Shown: in pieces, positions 12,373-20,775 of the stretch
Layout of the letters: the number at the start of each line of letters is the position of its first letter
Position numbering within the stretch: the stretch's first letter is position 1
Source of the DNA: a virus
IMG/VR virus record: IMGVR_UViG_3300025154_000219
Location: 1-40,193 of that record
Strand: one strand, 5' to 3'
DNA: 40,193 bases
Made by a program: the position numbers and the translations under genes
Notes under the pieces: generated by a model
The model's database searches: none
Told to the model about the DNA's origin: nothing
What the model saw: only the letters and a program-made list of their open reading frames with translations

Positions 12373-12777
12373 ATGAGTTCCACCGTTACCCCAGAAATAA
12401 AAGAAGCCATGCTGTTGCTTCTTGAAGAAATACCATCAATCACCCAAGTCCGGAAGGTCTTCGGGATTAGCCAGTCTGCACTGGCGAGAGCGAGGGAGTC
12501 GGACCCCGACTTTGACCAGGCCATAAAGATGGCGAAAGAGGAAGGCTACGATCTGGCGGAAGAGGAAGCATACCGCCGAGCAGTGGTGGGAGTGGACAAA
12601 CCCGTGTTCTATCGGGGGGAGAAGTGTGGAGATATCCGAGAGTACTCCGATACCCTCCTCCAGTTCATCCTCCGGCACAATAGACCGAAGATATACAACC
12701 CTGGAGTGAAGATTACTGCTGGAGACGGGGAAAAAGTGGAATTTAGCTTCAATATTGGGTCTGGAGGGGGAGAGTGA
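12373..12777 (+). CDS. terS: Terminase small subunit (TerS-like)
   Basis: This 134-residue protein should recognise the packaging site and feed DNA to TerL. Residues 10-60 are a helix-turn-helix region (EIPSITQVRKVFGISQSALARARESDPDFDQAI). Next comes the oligomerisation part with a signature common to phage small terminases (EAYRRAVVGVDKPVFYRGEKCGDIREYSDTLLQFILRHNRPKIY). It is followed by lysis genes and terL, as in many phages. The start ATG 12373 has GGAAGGAAGAAGAACG upstream. The longer frame from 12106 adds unlikely sequence without an SD. It is the first gene of the rightward late block. Confidence 0.85.
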   Translation: MSSTVTPEIKEAMLLLLEEIPSITQVRKVFGISQSALARARESDPDFDQAIKMAKEEGYDLAEEEAYRRAVVGVDKPVFYRGEKCGDIREYSDTLLQFILRHNRPKIYNPGVKITAGDGEKVEFSFNIGSGGGE

Positions 12778-12835
12778 TGGTGGGGTGGGTACCGGTCACC
12801 CTACTACTGTTGGGGGGCGATGATAGGAGGAAGGG

Positions 12836-13216
12836 ATGACGATTAAGCCAGGAGAAATAGTGATCAAGGATCCTCAAGTTCTCGTCGGGCTTATGGAGCG
12901 TAGATTCTCCCCTCTCCTCATCACCATCATCTCGCAAGTGGCGAAGGATTATGGCCTGACTATAACTGAAAGCTACCGGGAACCCCGGCACTCCGGCGAC
13001 GTACACTCAACCCAACCAGTCCGGGCCGTTGACCTTCGATCCTGGGACTACCCTCCTGGGGTTGCTGGCCGTATAACTAACGAGATTAACTCTAGATGGT
13101 CCTACGACCCTGCCAGACCGGAAATGTTAGTCGCCCAAATCCACGAAGTCAAAGGAGGGGGACTTCACTTTCACATACAAGTACACCCAAATACAGTAAG
13201 GAGGTCCAATGGTTAG
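12836..13216 (+). CDS. Peptidase M15-like endolysin
   Basis: This is a 126-residue protein with the zinc-peptidase pattern of the M15 (D-Ala-D-Ala carboxypeptidase/L-Ala-D-Glu endopeptidase) family. An early Ser/Arg-Glu-Pro-containing YREPRHSGDVHSTQPVRAVDLR supplies His and Asp zinc ligands, and LHFHIQVH near the C-terminus supplies the HxH motif. It should cut peptidoglycan peptides at lysis. It starts with ATG 12836 behind GGAGGAAGGG and overlaps the following membrane protein by eight bases, forming an endolysin-holin pair between the two terminase genes. Confidence 0.75.
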   Translation: MTIKPGEIVIKDPQVLVGLMERRFSPLLITIISQVAKDYGLTITESYREPRHSGDVHSTQPVRAVDLRSWDYPPGVAGRITNEINSRWSYDPARPEMLVAQIHEVKGGGLHFHIQVHPNTVRRSNG

Positions 13217-13445
13217 CGGAAAGTTTAGAGCTAGACTGGCTACAATGGTGATGCTATTTTCCTTCGTTTACTTTTTTGTGATCACACTCATCCCAGTACC
13301 AGAACAGGCCATTAGAATTGCAGACACAATTCTTGGATTTCTCATGGGTACAGCCATAACTACAATCATAGGTTACTACTTTGGTGCCAGCGACGAAAAC
13401 TCGAGGCCCCAAGAACCATCGGACGTTAAGGGGAAGGAGGGGTAA
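13209..13445 (+). CDS. Putative holin, two membrane helices
   Basis: This is a 78-residue protein with two hydrophobic helices (residues 9-27, ATMVMLFSFVYFFVITLIP, and 33-55, ADTILGFLMGTAITTIIGYYFGAS), a basic N-terminus and a charged tail. This is class II holin-like topology, and the YYFGAS-plus-polar-tail end is common in phage holins. It overlaps the M15 endolysin gene and ends on the next start (GGGTAATGG). The role is inferred from topology and position. AAGGAGGTCC supplies the SD. Confidence 0.7.
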   Translation: MVSGKFRARLATMVMLFSFVYFFVITLIPVPEQAIRIADTILGFLMGTAITTIIGYYFGASDENSRPQEPSDVKGKEG

Positions 13446-13678
13446 TGGGCGATCTAATAGAGCTTGGTGGACCAACCAAATTAGACCTTCCCCCAGATCT
13501 AATTTTATCTAAAGCTTTAGGTCTTTTGGACTCAGTAGTTATCTGCGGGTTTGATAAGGAAGGAAAGGAATATTTTACGTCTTCAATGGCTGACGGAGGT
13601 GATACTCTATGGCTACTTGAAAGGTGCAAACTGGAACTCCTAACCAACTGTTGTACCCCTGAAGAGGAGGATCTCTAA
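13445..13678 (+). CDS. Conserved-type phage hypothetical protein, 77 residues
   Basis: This is an acidic 77-residue protein. The central VVICGFDKEGKEYFTSSMADGGDTLWLLERCKLELL resembles small proteins often seen in phage and prophage genomes near lysis or packaging genes (a Gly-Phe/Ile-Asp strand, then Asp-Gly-Gly and a helix WLLERxK). Their function is unknown. The start overlaps the preceding stop as TAATG, with AAGGAGGGG as SD. Confidence 0.7.
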   Translation: MGDLIELGGPTKLDLPPDLILSKALGLLDSVVICGFDKEGKEYFTSSMADGGDTLWLLERCKLELLTNCCTPEEEDL

Positions 13679-13687
13679 GGATTTCAA

Positions 13688-15136
13688 ATGAAAATCACCT
13701 ATACAGCCGAACCCACTCTCGCCCGTTTCCACCGTTGCCGAGCTTTCTATCGCTGCGTCCGTGGTCCAGTCCGTTCTGGCAAGTCCACCGCCATGTGTGC
13801 GGAGGGGATGATCATTGGGAATCAGCAAGCCCCCGACCCATCTGACGGCCTTCGAAAGACTCGTGGCTGCGTCGTCCGGAACACTTACCGTGAACTACTC
13901 GACACAACCCTCAAGACTTGGCTCATGTGGTTCCCCGAGTCAACCTTCGGACCCTTCAACTATGGGACGATGACACATCACATTCGGGTGAACGACATTG
14001 AGATGGAAGTCCTGTTCCGGGCCTTGGACCGCCCGGATGACGTGAAGAAACTGCTATCGCTCGAACTAACATGGGCCTGGGTAAATGAAGCCAGAGAAGT
14101 ACCGAGAGCTATCATCGACGTACTTGGAGATAGAGTTGAACAGTATCCACCAAAACGCTACGATGACTTCGGAAAGCAGATCAGTGGCTGTACCTGGGGT
14201 GGTGTCTTCCTCGACACCAATGCCCCGGACGATGACCACTGGTGGTTTGATTTGGAGGCCAATTCTCCTGCGGGTTGGGTATTTTTCGTCCAACCTGGGG
14301 CACTCCTCGAACATCAGGGTAAGTTCTTCTCCAACCCCAGAGCTGAGAATATCAGGAACTTGAATGGGGGACATAACTACTACCTCAAGCGTATGGCCGG
14401 GAAGACTGACTCCTACATCCGAGTTTACTACTGTAATCAGTTTGGGTTTGTGGAGGAAGGAAAGCGCGTTCACCCAGAGTATAACGACTCCATTCACTGC
14501 GCCGGGTACCAGCTTGTCCCCGATGTGAGGCATCCAGTAGTCATTGGTTTGGACTTCGGTCTTACCCCTGCTGCTGCCCTCTTCTCTCGTCGTCCCAACG
14601 GTCAGTGGTGGCTCTTCAAGGAAATAGTCACGGAAGATATAGGACTGAAGCAGTTTGGTGAACTTCTACTCCTCCCCTACATCCTGGAAAATCTCCTGGA
14701 CCACCAGATTGATGTCTACGGGGATACACACGGGGATATTGGGTCCCAGAACGACAAGAAGACCCCAGGCCAAATCTTCGAGGCTTTAGGGATAAAGGTG
14801 AAAATGCCCCAGATGGGTTGTGGTCCTCAACTTCGTCGGGAAGCTTTAGCCTCCCCCCTCTCTCGCCTGATCGATGGTGAACCGGGGTTGATCATTGATC
14901 CGGGTTGTAAAGTCATCCGCAAGGGTCTATCCTCCAAGTACATCTACAAGCGTATCCAGGTGATTGGAGATGAGAAGTACCACGACCAACCTGACAAGAA
15001 TTTCTGGTCGCATATCTGTGAAGCTGCAGAGCATGCCATGGTTGGAGCTGGGGAAGGAAAACTGCTGACGAGGGGTGTAGGGAAGAGTAAAAAGAAAGGA
15101 GTTAAGCGTAAACCCGTCGGGTGGATGGCACACTAA
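13688..15136 (+). CDS. terL: Terminase large subunit
   Basis: This is the ATP-driven motor and nuclease for DNA packaging, 482 residues. The ATPase part shows Walker A GPVRSGKST (residues 26-34), the arginine-rich strand CVVRNTYRELLDTTLKTW, and a Walker B-type strand LTWAWVNEAREV (about residues 124-135). The RNase H-like nuclease part shows VIGLDFGLTPAA (near residue 284) and VYGDTHGDIGSQND, supplying acidic metal ligands. The ATG at 13688 has TAAGGATTTCAA upstream. Together with the P22-type portal it suggests headful packaging, consistent with circular permutation. Confidence 0.92.
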   Translation: MKITYTAEPTLARFHRCRAFYRCVRGPVRSGKSTAMCAEGMIIGNQQAPDPSDGLRKTRGCVVRNTYRELLDTTLKTWLMWFPESTFGPFNYGTMTHHIRVNDIEMEVLFRALDRPDDVKKLLSLELTWAWVNEAREVPRAIIDVLGDRVEQYPPKRYDDFGKQISGCTWGGVFLDTNAPDDDHWWFDLEANSPAGWVFFVQPGALLEHQGKFFSNPRAENIRNLNGGHNYYLKRMAGKTDSYIRVYYCNQFGFVEEGKRVHPEYNDSIHCAGYQLVPDVRHPVVIGLDFGLTPAAALFSRRPNGQWWLFKEIVTEDIGLKQFGELLLLPYILENLLDHQIDVYGDTHGDIGSQNDKKTPGQIFEALGIKVKMPQMGCGPQLRREALASPLSRLIDGEPGLIIDPGCKVIRKGLSSKYIYKRIQVIGDEKYHDQPDKNFWSHICEAAEHAMVGAGEGKLLTRGVGKSKKKGVKRKPVGWMAH

Positions 15137-15195
15137 GGTGTAGGGGATTGAAATGCGGAAAACTGAAGATCAGCTTAATGAGGGATAAAGAGTAA

Positions 15196-17190
15196 ATGAC
15201 GACATTCAGCCTCACAAAAGTAGGGCGTATCGGTAGTGCAACGGGGCCTTTTTACTATCCTTGTGTTTTTGACACCTCCGCAATTACAAATTGGCCCTGG
15301 ACCCTAACGCTCGTATCATCACCTGATCATGTTGGCGGGGGGATTTATATGTATGGGTCTGTCGGAGATCCAGCCGTTTTAGGCAACTGGGAAAGCTACG
15401 ATGTTGGTCTCGCCGCCGGGAGATTTGATGCTTTTGCCACAAAACCAGCAGCCAACCCTATTTATAATGATCCTGATACAGGTGATAGCGAAACCCCTCA
15501 CATTGTAAAAATTGGCACCGATTTTTACCTTACTTCTCATGATGATACCGGGGCAGCGGATTACCAAGTGACAAGACTCGCTATTGCAGAAGATGCGCCT
15601 CTTAATTTTACCAGAATAGCAACCAACAGCGGCAAAGTTCTTGACCTCAATGCTGCACCCCTCACTGAATATCCCTGGAAAAGTGCACATAGCGGGTATT
15701 TTAGATGGGGATTGAATCCATTTTCGGGCGTGGCCTACACCTATGTGGGATACGGTTTATTCGGTGGTGGGGATGCTCCTCATTATGCAATTTGGGGCAG
15801 CAATGATGCAATTGCTTGGACTCTTATTTCTGTGTTGGATGGTCTAATAGACCCGAGTCTGCCAACCTCTCCATCACCTTGGGTTGTTAAAATAACGGAA
15901 ATAGACCCCCAGAGCATCACGTATGCTGGAGGTGGAGAATATGTGGCCCTTTGCCCCTGTGGGAATCCTGCATACAGCTCAGATAGCAGATATTCTGATT
16001 TATATGAAATATATTTAGGTCCGGACGGTTACACATTAACCCGTGAGCCTCGACTCGTTTTGTCCCGGGGGGCAGCATCCTCCTATGATGAATATGAAAT
16101 CGGCCAGCCGACAACTATTGAATATTCCGGGACAAAGTTATGTTTTTATCAGGGGGCTGATTCGTCTGCGGGGAATAGCCTAATGCTGGCGACATTTACT
16201 CTTGATGCCACAGTTGCAAAACCAGACCCGATATTAAGACGAAATCATGATAAACTGGTTTATGATGCCACTGGGTCAGCGGCGTTGCCTGCATGGCTTG
16301 AAGTAGAAGGAAATGCCCCTGTTCCATCTGCAACCGGTCTGAATTTTAATACATCCACAAGCGGTGTTAAATATGCGTCTGACCTTGACCCATCAGTAAA
16401 AACATGGATTGAAATGTCCATGGTGTTTGCTTATCGTGATTCTGCCGTAGGATTTATCCCCCGTTTTCAGGTTGGTGATACTGGACCAGGGACAACTGCA
16501 AATGGTTTTTTGGCCATCAGTTACACAAACGCTGGCGGCACGGGCCTGGGATATGTCGAGTTATTAGGTAGGAGCGGGGCAGCTTCAACCCAAACCGTAA
16601 TATCCAAGTATGCCTTAAAAAGCGATCAAAAGAAACGCCACCACGTAGGTATAGAGGTTGATTTATCAGCAAAGACTGCTAATTTCCTTGGTAATTCAAA
16701 TCAACCAAAAACCAATCTGGCATTTCCAGGGGCCACAATCCCTAATCCATACAGGCCAAGGATAAGTCAAGGTGATGCCACTGCTGGGGCGAATTTTATC
16801 CTGGAAAAAATAACGCTTCGGATGACCCCTGATGCTGCCGGTATAGCTCCTACAGTATCATCATCTGTTGTTGCTTCTACCACAGCGACTTTGACGCTCT
16901 CAGAGGATTGTATCGGTGATGGAGTCGGACTGGTCATTAAAGTAGGCGGCACGGCTATTGATGGTGTTTGGACTCGAACTGCCCTGAACGATATGGTTTT
17001 TACAAGGGACACCGGGACATTTGGTGAATCTGATGTAATCACGCTGGATGTGACAGATACGGACCTCAGAAATGAGGCTGATCTTGTAGCAGTCCAGAAT
17101 GTGACAGGTGTCGATATTCAGGCAGGTGGTTCAACCCTATTGTCTAGAGGTTCTGTATGGATGACAACATGGTCTAAAAGAAAACGGTAG
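15196..17190 (+). CDS. Beta-propeller and Ig-like virion protein, likely adsorption-related
   Basis: This is a 664-residue protein. Residues 1-340 have repeated strand patterns with W/Y and Asp positions reminiscent of five-bladed glycoside-hydrolase-type propellers (GH43/GH32-like: SETPHIVKIGTDFYLTSHDD, WKSAHSGYFRWG, YSDLYEIYLGPDGYTLTR). Residues 345-540 look like a lectin/laminin-G sandwich (VKTWIEMSMVFAYRD, KKRHHVGIEVDLSAKTANFLGN). The last about 100 residues look like a bacterial Ig-like domain (APTVSSSVVASTTATLTLSE). Enzymatic residues cannot be assigned. It sits between terL and the portal, an unusual place for a fibre-type gene. Its A+T-richer, shorter-codon style suggests later acquisition. 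The SD is weak. Confidence 0.65.
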   Translation: MTTFSLTKVGRIGSATGPFYYPCVFDTSAITNWPWTLTLVSSPDHVGGGIYMYGSVGDPAVLGNWESYDVGLAAGRFDAFATKPAANPIYNDPDTGDSETPHIVKIGTDFYLTSHDDTGAADYQVTRLAIAEDAPLNFTRIATNSGKVLDLNAAPLTEYPWKSAHSGYFRWGLNPFSGVAYTYVGYGLFGGGDAPHYAIWGSNDAIAWTLISVLDGLIDPSLPTSPSPWVVKITEIDPQSITYAGGGEYVALCPCGNPAYSSDSRYSDLYEIYLGPDGYTLTREPRLVLSRGAASSYDEYEIGQPTTIEYSGTKLCFYQGADSSAGNSLMLATFTLDATVAKPDPILRRNHDKLVYDATGSAALPAWLEVEGNAPVPSATGLNFNTSTSGVKYASDLDPSVKTWIEMSMVFAYRDSAVGFIPRFQVGDTGPGTTANGFLAISYTNAGGTGLGYVELLGRSGAASTQTVISKYALKSDQKKRHHVGIEVDLSAKTANFLGNSNQPKTNLAFPGATIPNPYRPRISQGDATAGANFILEKITLRMTPDAAGIAPTVSSSVVASTTATLTLSEDCIGDGVGLVIKVGGTAIDGVWTRTALNDMVFTRDTGTFGESDVITLDVTDTDLRNEADLVAVQNVTGVDIQAGGSTLLSRGSVWMTTWSKRKR

Positions 17191-17238
17191 AAAGTAGGCA
17201 AGTAATCTTAATCCAACAAGTATCTTCAGGAGAAACTA

Positions 17239-17592
17239 ATGGTTGCAATGCAGGAAAGAACACAGATTGTAACAATAGATCAAAGCGCTGAAATGTCTTC
17301 ATCTTTCAACATCAAATCCCACGAGGTATTTGTTGGGGTTGATTTCCCTGACATGGATGCAGGGTCCGTCGGTCTTCAGTACACCCGAGATGGTGGGACA
17401 AATTGGTCCCCGGTTCTCGATTCGGTCAGCGGGGATGATCTTCTGGTGGTCAAATCCGGATCAGATCCAGGAATCATTGATATATCTGATTTTGTTCGGT
17501 TTTCTCATTCGAATATACTACATAAATTCAGATTTACCTGTGCTGCTCAAACCACAGGGGCAGTGGAAATTGTTGTTTTAACTAGAGGATAG
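17239..17592 (+). CDS. Beta-sandwich hypothetical protein, 117 residues
   Basis: This is a 117-residue acidic protein of almost pure strand character (SFNIKSHEVFVGVDFPDMDAGSVGLQYTRDGGTNWSPV and a second half ending TGAVEIVVLTRG), likely a single jelly-roll or carbohydrate-type sandwich. The location directly before the portal and after the propeller protein suggests a virion component or decoration protein, but no family is recognised. The ATG at 17239 has CAGGAGAAACTA upstream. Confidence 0.65.
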   Translation: MVAMQERTQIVTIDQSAEMSSSFNIKSHEVFVGVDFPDMDAGSVGLQYTRDGGTNWSPVLDSVSGDDLLVVKSGSDPGIIDISDFVRFSHSNILHKFRFTCAAQTTGAVEIVVLTRG

Positions 17593-17596
17593 TCCT

Positions 17597-19753
17597 GTGG
17601 ATAAGCCCATTTTAGATACAACAGACAAATCTATCCCCAAGAAGGATAGAATCATCACTCAAGCCCTGTCCCGCTTTCGTACATCTATGGAGTCTGAAAG
17701 GGACAACAGGGAAGAGGCTAGGGATGACTTGGAGATGCTTGCTGGGAGAAATCATTGGCCAGCTAAAGTAGTGGCTGATCGTGAAGCTGAGGGTCGTCCA
17801 ACTCTTGTCATAAATAAACTCCCCGGTTTTGCCAATCGTGTGGTGAATGAAGGGAGAATAAATAAAGTAGCCATCAAGGTAGTCCCTGTGGGTGATGGGG
17901 CCACCGAGGACTCCAGCAAACTTCTCAACGGTCATATTCGGGCAATCGAGGCTAACTCCAAAGCTTCTCAAGCATACCAGAACGCCCACAAGGGTGCAGT
18001 CCAAGCCGGTTTTGGGTACTTTAGAATCGTCACTACGTATCTTGATGAGACTTCCTTTGATCAGGAAATACAGATTAAGCGGATCAAGAATAACATGGCG
18101 GTCCACTGTGACCCCTCCTCCACCGAACTTAATGGCTCCGACTCCATATTCTACTTTGTCTCTGAAATGATATCTAGGGAAGAGTACAAGGCCCGTTGGC
18201 CCAACTTAGACCCCCCTACTCCACTGCCCGACGAGGGATACTTGGAGGACTGGATAGAGGAGGATAACGTTAGGGTTGCCGAGTATTGGGTAAAGGAACC
18301 AAAAGAAAAGGTTATTCTTCTGCTCTCCGATGGCCGAACGGTGGAGGAGCAGGAATATCTGGCTGCTCTTCCTGGTCTTCAGGCAGAAGAGAAGATCGTC
18401 CATCTGGAACCTGCCGTACAGTCCCCCGTGAGGCCAGCACCCGAAGCCGGGCCTGTCTCCCCCGAAGAGGGTCCTTTGGCTAACAGTGACCCTATTGGTA
18501 GTGTTTCTCCTCCTCCTCCGGCTTCCGCCCCTCCCCCGACTCTGGTTGAGGGTCCGGCCCCTGAAGGCTCGGGATATCCTGAAGATATTCTTAATCCAGT
18601 TCCCACTATTCTTCGAAAGAGGACGGTGAAGTCCTTCGAGATAGTTCAGTACCTCATCGACGGGTCGAAGATTATTGAGGGTCCTACTCCTTGGGCCGGA
18701 CACTACATTCCGATCGTCCCTGTGTGGGGGGAGGAAATAGTGATAGATGAGAAGACTTACCGCCGAGGTGTCATTCGATTCGCCAAAGATCCCCAACGGA
18801 TGTACAACTACTTCAGGACAGCAGCAACGGAGACTGTAGCCCTTGCCCCTAAAGCACCATACGTAGGGACTGCAGATCAGTTCGAGGAATACGAGGATGA
18901 GTGGGAGAAGGCAAACACTAGCAATGTAGCCTTCCTGCGCTATAATCACGTTCCTGGGGTTAATCCCCCAGCCCGTCAAGTAGTCACCCAGACTGCAATA
19001 GGGGAAATCACGGAGAGCAACATATCCGGCGATGAAATGAAGGATACCACTGGAATTCAGGATGCCTCCCTCGGCGCACAGGGTAATGAGGTAAGTGGTA
19101 AGGCTATCAACGCTCGAAATTCTCAGTCGGATGTAATCAACTTTACCTACCACGATAACCTAGCGATTGCAATAGAATATGCCGGGACTATACTAATTGA
19201 CCTAATACCCCGGATCTATGATACTGAGCGGGATATAATGATCATTGATGATGAGGAGAAGGAGAAGATTGTACGGGTAAACCAGGAGGTAGTAGATCCG
19301 GCTACAGGAGAAAAACATATACTTAACGACCTAACTCAGGGGCGTTATAAGGTTACTGCAGTTCCAGGACCTTCCTTCCAGACTCAGAGGGATGAAGCTG
19401 CTGCCGGTATGCTTGACTTTATCCGCACGGCCCCCGAATCCGCTCGATTCGTTATGGACTTGATTGCAGAGAACCAAAACTGGCCGACGGCGAAGAAGAT
19501 TGCAAACCGACTGAAGAAACTACTTCCGGCCGGGATAGATGAGGAGGGTCCACTTCCTCCTTCTCCCCCGAATCCGGACGATCAAATCAAGAATCTGAAG
19601 GCTCAGGGGATTACGCTGGGAAATGAAATGAAGAAACTGTCTATAGTAGACAAACGAAGGAAGTTGACTGACGATGAAATGGCACTTGCCCGAATCGTTG
19701 ATCTGGTAAAGAAAACAGGATACAAACCGGAAGGAGGAGAAAGTGGGCAGTAA
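17597..19753 (+). CDS. Portal protein, P22 family
   Basis: This 718-residue protein forms the dodecameric ring through which DNA enters and leaves the head. P22-portal features include an N-terminal RFRTSMESERDNREEARDDLEMLAGRNHWP block, VINKLPGFANRVVNEGRINKVAIKVVPVG, HKGAVQAGFGYFRIVTTYLDETSFDQEIQIKRI and the DPSSTELNGSD stretch, then late helices. Its length is close to P22 gp1 (725). It uses GTG 17597, with AGAGGA about seven bases upstream. Residues about 268-331 hold a Pro/Ala/Glu-rich insertion (PPPPASAPPPT) that is probably disordered and is not usual in the family. Confidence 0.92.
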   Translation: MDKPILDTTDKSIPKKDRIITQALSRFRTSMESERDNREEARDDLEMLAGRNHWPAKVVADREAEGRPTLVINKLPGFANRVVNEGRINKVAIKVVPVGDGATEDSSKLLNGHIRAIEANSKASQAYQNAHKGAVQAGFGYFRIVTTYLDETSFDQEIQIKRIKNNMAVHCDPSSTELNGSDSIFYFVSEMISREEYKARWPNLDPPTPLPDEGYLEDWIEEDNVRVAEYWVKEPKEKVILLLSDGRTVEEQEYLAALPGLQAEEKIVHLEPAVQSPVRPAPEAGPVSPEEGPLANSDPIGSVSPPPPASAPPPTLVEGPAPEGSGYPEDILNPVPTILRKRTVKSFEIVQYLIDGSKIIEGPTPWAGHYIPIVPVWGEEIVIDEKTYRRGVIRFAKDPQRMYNYFRTAATETVALAPKAPYVGTADQFEEYEDEWEKANTSNVAFLRYNHVPGVNPPARQVVTQTAIGEITESNISGDEMKDTTGIQDASLGAQGNEVSGKAINARNSQSDVINFTYHDNLAIAIEYAGTILIDLIPRIYDTERDIMIIDDEEKEKIVRVNQEVVDPATGEKHILNDLTQGRYKVTAVPGPSFQTQRDEAAAGMLDFIRTAPESARFVMDLIAENQNWPTAKKIANRLKKLLPAGIDEEGPLPPSPPNPDDQIKNLKAQGITLGNEMKKLSIVDKRRKLTDDEMALARIVDLVKKTGYKPEGGESGQ

Positions 19754-19919
19754 CAGAGAGACATTGAGAGGTGGAGATATAGAGGCTATCCGGAGCAAGA
19801 TGAGGGATGAAGGTAGACCCCTGAAATCCAGCATAGTTATTAAAGAAGGAAAACATCACCACTACGAGGTTGACCACAAAACCGGCCGAGTAGAGGTGAA
19901 GGAAATAATTGGACGTTAA
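19743..19919 (+). CDS. Small basic hypothetical protein, 58 residues
   Basis: GTG 19743, inside the end of the portal gene and directly behind AAGGAGGAGAAA, opens a 58-codon frame: residues MGSNRETLRGGDIEAIRSKM, then EGRPLKSSIVIKEGKHHHYEVDHKTGRVEVKEIIGR. It has an HHHY run and a strand-hairpin end. It overlaps the portal by 11 bases and fills the gap before the scaffold gene. The strong SD and tight packing support it as real, and a role in head assembly is possible from position only. Confidence 0.65.
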   Translation: MGSNRETLRGGDIEAIRSKMRDEGRPLKSSIVIKEGKHHHYEVDHKTGRVEVKEIIGR

Positions 19920-19992
19920 CCCTATTTAACCGTCTGGGGGCGCATCCCCCTGCTATTCGAGGGTGGACTCGAAAACCACAATGGAGGACAAA

Positions 19993-20775
19993 ATGAAGTT
20001 TGATGAGAATGGAAACCCGGTCATTGAGACTGACCCTGGCGTAGTTGCAGATCCGCCACCTGCAGATTCGACTGTAACCCCTGACCTTGAAGACCCGTCA
20101 TCTTCAACAGGAACAAGACGTAAACCTGGGGCAGAGGAAAGAATCAGTCAACTCGTAGCTGAACGAGAATTTTGGCGGGGGAAAGCCGAGGCTTCGGCCC
20201 ATAGACTGCCCGTAGCCCAGGAAGAACATGCCAGTTCGACCCCCACCAAGGAGCTGGACCCCAACGACTTCGACAGTGACGCAGACTATCTGAAGGCTGT
20301 AGCCAAGCAGACGAAGGACGAGATCCGGGCCGAGTTCGCCCGAGAGAAGGCGAAGGAGAAGGCAACACAATCTGTAGCTGAGGTTCAGACTAAGTATGCC
20401 GAAGCTAGGAAGAAATACCCCGACTTTGATACTGTTGCTCTCGACCCGTCCCTTCCGGTAACCGCCACAATGTTTGATGCGGCTAAAGGGGATCACGTAG
20501 CAGATATACTCCACGCCTTGGGATCAAACAGGACTGAAGCGGCAAGGATAGCCTCCCTCTCTCCCATTCAGCAGGTAAAGGAAATTGGAAAGATAGAAAG
20601 TAGGTTAACTTCAACAACAACAAAGAAAGTGTCTTCGGCTCCAAGTCCGCCGTCTACCATCTCAGGGGGTGGAGGTTCACCCCTACCCAAGAAGGAAGAA
20701 GATATGAGTTGGGCTGAGAAAAAGGCTAAATGGGCTAAGGAGCGGGAAGATGCTGTAAGGAAAAAATATGTCTAA
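19993..20775 (+). CDS. Putative scaffolding protein
   Basis: This is a 260-residue, highly charged and helical protein: an acidic/Pro-rich N-terminus, long Lys/Glu-rich helices (residues about 95-140), a Ser/Pro/Gly-rich linker, and a basic C-terminal helix (MSWAEKKAKWAKEREDAVRKKYV). Position between portal and coat plus a basic helical C-terminus match the P22-type scaffold, where such a helix contacts the coat protein. The start chosen is ATG 19993, with GGAGGACAAA before it; an upstream frame from 19963 lacks an SD. It overlaps the coat gene by eight bases. Confidence 0.75.
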   Translation: MKFDENGNPVIETDPGVVADPPPADSTVTPDLEDPSSSTGTRRKPGAEERISQLVAEREFWRGKAEASAHRLPVAQEEHASSTPTKELDPNDFDSDADYLKAVAKQTKDEIRAEFAREKAKEKATQSVAEVQTKYAEARKKYPDFDTVALDPSLPVTATMFDAAKGDHVADILHALGSNRTEAARIASLSPIQQVKEIGKIESRLTSTTTKKVSSAPSPPSTISGGGGSPLPKKEEDMSWAEKKAKWAKEREDAVRKKYV

